Assembly: GCA_963169045.1 (NCBI GenBank)
Contig: CAUJDF010000108.1
Location: forward strand, 1 to 64,000
Length of the DNA: 64,000 bases
DNA from: Myxococcota bacterium
GTDB taxonomy: Bacteria > Myxococcota_A > Bradymonadia > UBA7976 > UBA1532
Direction: 5' to 3'
Shown here: positions 62,290-64,000 of the stretch, one piece after another
Numbering within the stretch: the first letter of the stretch is position 1
How the letters are laid out: each line of letters begins with the position of its first letter
Translations under genes and position numbers: made by a program
Notes under the pieces: generated by a model
The model's database searches: none
What the model saw: the letters and a program-made list of their open reading frames with translations, nothing else
What the model was told of the DNA's origin: nothing

Positions 62290-63525
62290 TCAGACCGCCT
62301 TGCCGCAATCGGGGCAGAACTTGGCGCGCTCCGGCAGCTCCCCGCCGCACGCGCAGGCCCGCCGGCGGGCGGTGCCGCACTTCGGGCAGAACTTCGCGGT
62401 CACCGGCACCGGCGTCAGGCACTCGTCGCAGGGCGTCAGCCGCACCACCTCGAGCGAGCGCGTCTGCCGCATCGTCCCGGTGACGCGCGGCACGTCGAAC
62501 GGCGTGGTGACGTTCTCGACGTGGAAGCGCCGCAGGTCGAGGCCCGCCTCGCGCAGCCCCGGCGCGATCCGCGCCGACGCCGCTTCGCTCAGGGCCTGCA
62601 AGTCCGCGAGGAGCCGGGAGAAGTCGGGGCCCGTCTCCGCGGCGAGCGCCGCGAGCGCCGCGCCGAAGCGCCCCGACAACATGCGGCCGGCGCGCTGCCG
62701 GAAGTCGTCGGGGGACGGCGCGCCGGCGCGCGCGAAGCGGGCGAACGCCGAGCCCGCGTCGACGATGCGCAGCGCGAAGCGGCCGAACGCGCGCACCGGC
62801 GCAGGGGCGCCGTCGCCGAAGGCGATGGGGATGGCGTCGGTGGTGCCCCAGCGCCACGGCGGCTGCGGACCGGTGGCGACGAACGTCAATCGCGTGCGGA
62901 CGGTGCCGTCGCGCCACTCGCCGCACGCCGCGAGCCCGGGCAGGGTGTCGCGCGTGAGCCGGTGCTCGCCCGGCCCGAGCACGTCGGTCACCGCGCCGTC
63001 GCGGTGCACGACGAGCGCCTGCGCCGGCTCGACGCGGAGCGAGCCGCCGTCGGCGAGTGGGTGCGTGGGGTGGGGGAAGTCCCAGAAGACGGCGGGGCGT
63101 GCGTCCTCGTCCCAGGCGACGAGGTCGACGGCGAGGCCGGCGATCCACTCGACCAGCTCCTCGGGCGACACGCCGTCGGCCGGCAGCGGCGCGAGGGCCA
63201 CCGCCTCGCCGAGGCCGAGCGCGGCCGCCATCGACCGCAGCAGGTCGCGCTCGGTCGGGGTGACCTGCCCGTCGACCTGGACGAGGCGCCGACACGCCTC
63301 GACGAAGACGCGGCGCAGCCACGGGGAGTCGAGGGCCGCCGCCGCCTCGGCGAAGTCGAACGGCTCGGCGCCGAGCGCCTCGAGGGCGACGTCCAGGCGG
63401 GCGCGGGCGCAGAAGGCGCGGACCGCCGCCGTCTCCCGCGGGTGCAGGCCGTCGCAGACGGCGACGTGATACAGCCCGCGCGCGAACACCAGCGCGCGCC
63501 GGGGCGTCCAGGTCGTCGGGTCCAT
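62290..63525 (-). CDS. TerB-like / SPFH-domain / double zinc-ribbon protein
   Basis: N-terminus DGLHPRETAAVRAF..QVDGQVTPTERDLLRSMAAALGL (TerB-like); SPFH-like middle; CDECLTPVPVTAKFCPKCGTARRRACACGGELPERAKFCPDCGKAV. Confidence 0.78.
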   Translation of the reverse strand: MDPTTWTPRRALVFARGLYHVAVCDGLHPRETAAVRAFCARARLDVALEALGAEPFDFAEAAAALDSPWLRRVFVEACRRLVQVDGQVTPTERDLLRSMAAALGLGEAVALAPLPADGVSPEELVEWIAGLAVDLVAWDEDARPAVFWDFPHPTHPLADGGSLRVEPAQALVVHRDGAVTDVLGPGEHRLTRDTLPGLAACGEWRDGTVRTRLTFVATGPQPPWRWGTTDAIPIAFGDGAPAPVRAFGRFALRIVDAGSAFARFARAGAPSPDDFRQRAGRMLSGRFGAALAALAAETGPDFSRLLADLQALSEAASARIAPGLREAGLDLRRFHVENVTTPFDVPRVTGTMRQTRSLEVVRLTPCDECLTPVPVTAKFCPKCGTARRRACACGGELPERAKFCPDCGKAV

Positions 63526-63603
63526 CGTCTTCTCCTCGCACGGATCGGGGCGCCGCCTCAGGTGAACGAATTTGCACCCTGTCCGATCCATCCGGACCGC
63601 GTC

Positions 63604-64000
63604 ATGATGCCCGCCGTGCGAAGTCCTGCGCTCCGAAGGCCGTGGTTCGCCGCGGCGCTGCTCCTCGTTGCCTGCGACGATGCCGGTGCGGACGCCGCGC
63701 ACGCGTCCGCCGACGGGGGGATGGCGGTCGACGCGCAGTCTGCTGGGGATTCGGCGCGGGGGCGCGACGCGGCGGCCCTCGACGCCCGCGTCGTCTTCGA
63801 CGCCCGGCCCGCGGACGCGCGGGTCGCCGCCGACGCGACGGCCCTCGACGCGCGCGTGGTCTTCGACGCCCGGCCCGCCGATGCGTCGCCGCCCGACGCG
63901 CGCCCCGTCGGCGACGCAGCGCCGGCGCGCGACGCGGGGGCTGCCGACGGCGCGCCCGACGCCGCCGCGCCCGCCGACGCCGGCGCGCCCGCCGATGCCG
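63604..64000 (+). CDS. Lipoprotein with FDARPADA-type tether, truncated by window end
   Basis: MMPAVRSPALRRPWFAAALLLVACDDAGADAAHASADGG...ALDARVVFDARPADARVAADATALDARVVFDARPADA; no stop before 64000. Confidence 0.75.
   Translation, partial: MMPAVRSPALRRPWFAAALLLVACDDAGADAAHASADGGMAVDAQSAGDSARGRDAAALDARVVFDARPADARVAADATALDARVVFDARPADASPPDARPVGDAAPARDAGAADGAPDAAAPADAGAPADA

Overview
64-kb, very high-GC chromosomal window. The style resembles Myxococcota or a related deltaproteobacterial lineage: many lipoproteins with Asp/Ala/Pro- or Gly-rich tethers, MopE-type and DUF4215-type Cys repeats, and overlapping operons. About 47 protein genes are supported. I saw no rRNA, tRNA, CRISPR array or transposon. 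Main blocks: Nif3, PBP1A, TatA/B-TatC and a COG2509-type FAD oxidoreductase; a PAS/GAF hybrid histidine kinase; a biotin carboxylase, BCCP, acyl-CoA mutase and Tat-secreted phospholipase C operon; Cys-rich surface lipoproteins; gltX; a compact histidine operon (hisC-HAD, hisB, hisHF, hisA-IE, hisD); a CehA/McbA-type PHP lipoprotein; a porin; a galT-glgA-pccB operon; a DprE1/DprE2-like pair; and a TerB/SPFH/zinc-ribbon protein. The most interesting system is the histidine operon. Almost every enzyme in it is a gene fusion: HisH-HisF in the order of yeast HIS7, and HisA-HisI-HisE followed directly by HisD, with HisIE residues that look strikingly like fungal HIS4. Other notable items are a Cys-rich lipoprotein with about 15 copies of an unnamed repeat, an apparent metallo-beta-lactamase pseudoenzyme, a frameshifted barrel/ferritin-like fusion, a bacterial lipoprotein with LDL-receptor class A repeats, and a mosaic membrane metalloprotease. 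All family calls come from reading the sequence; no database search was run.
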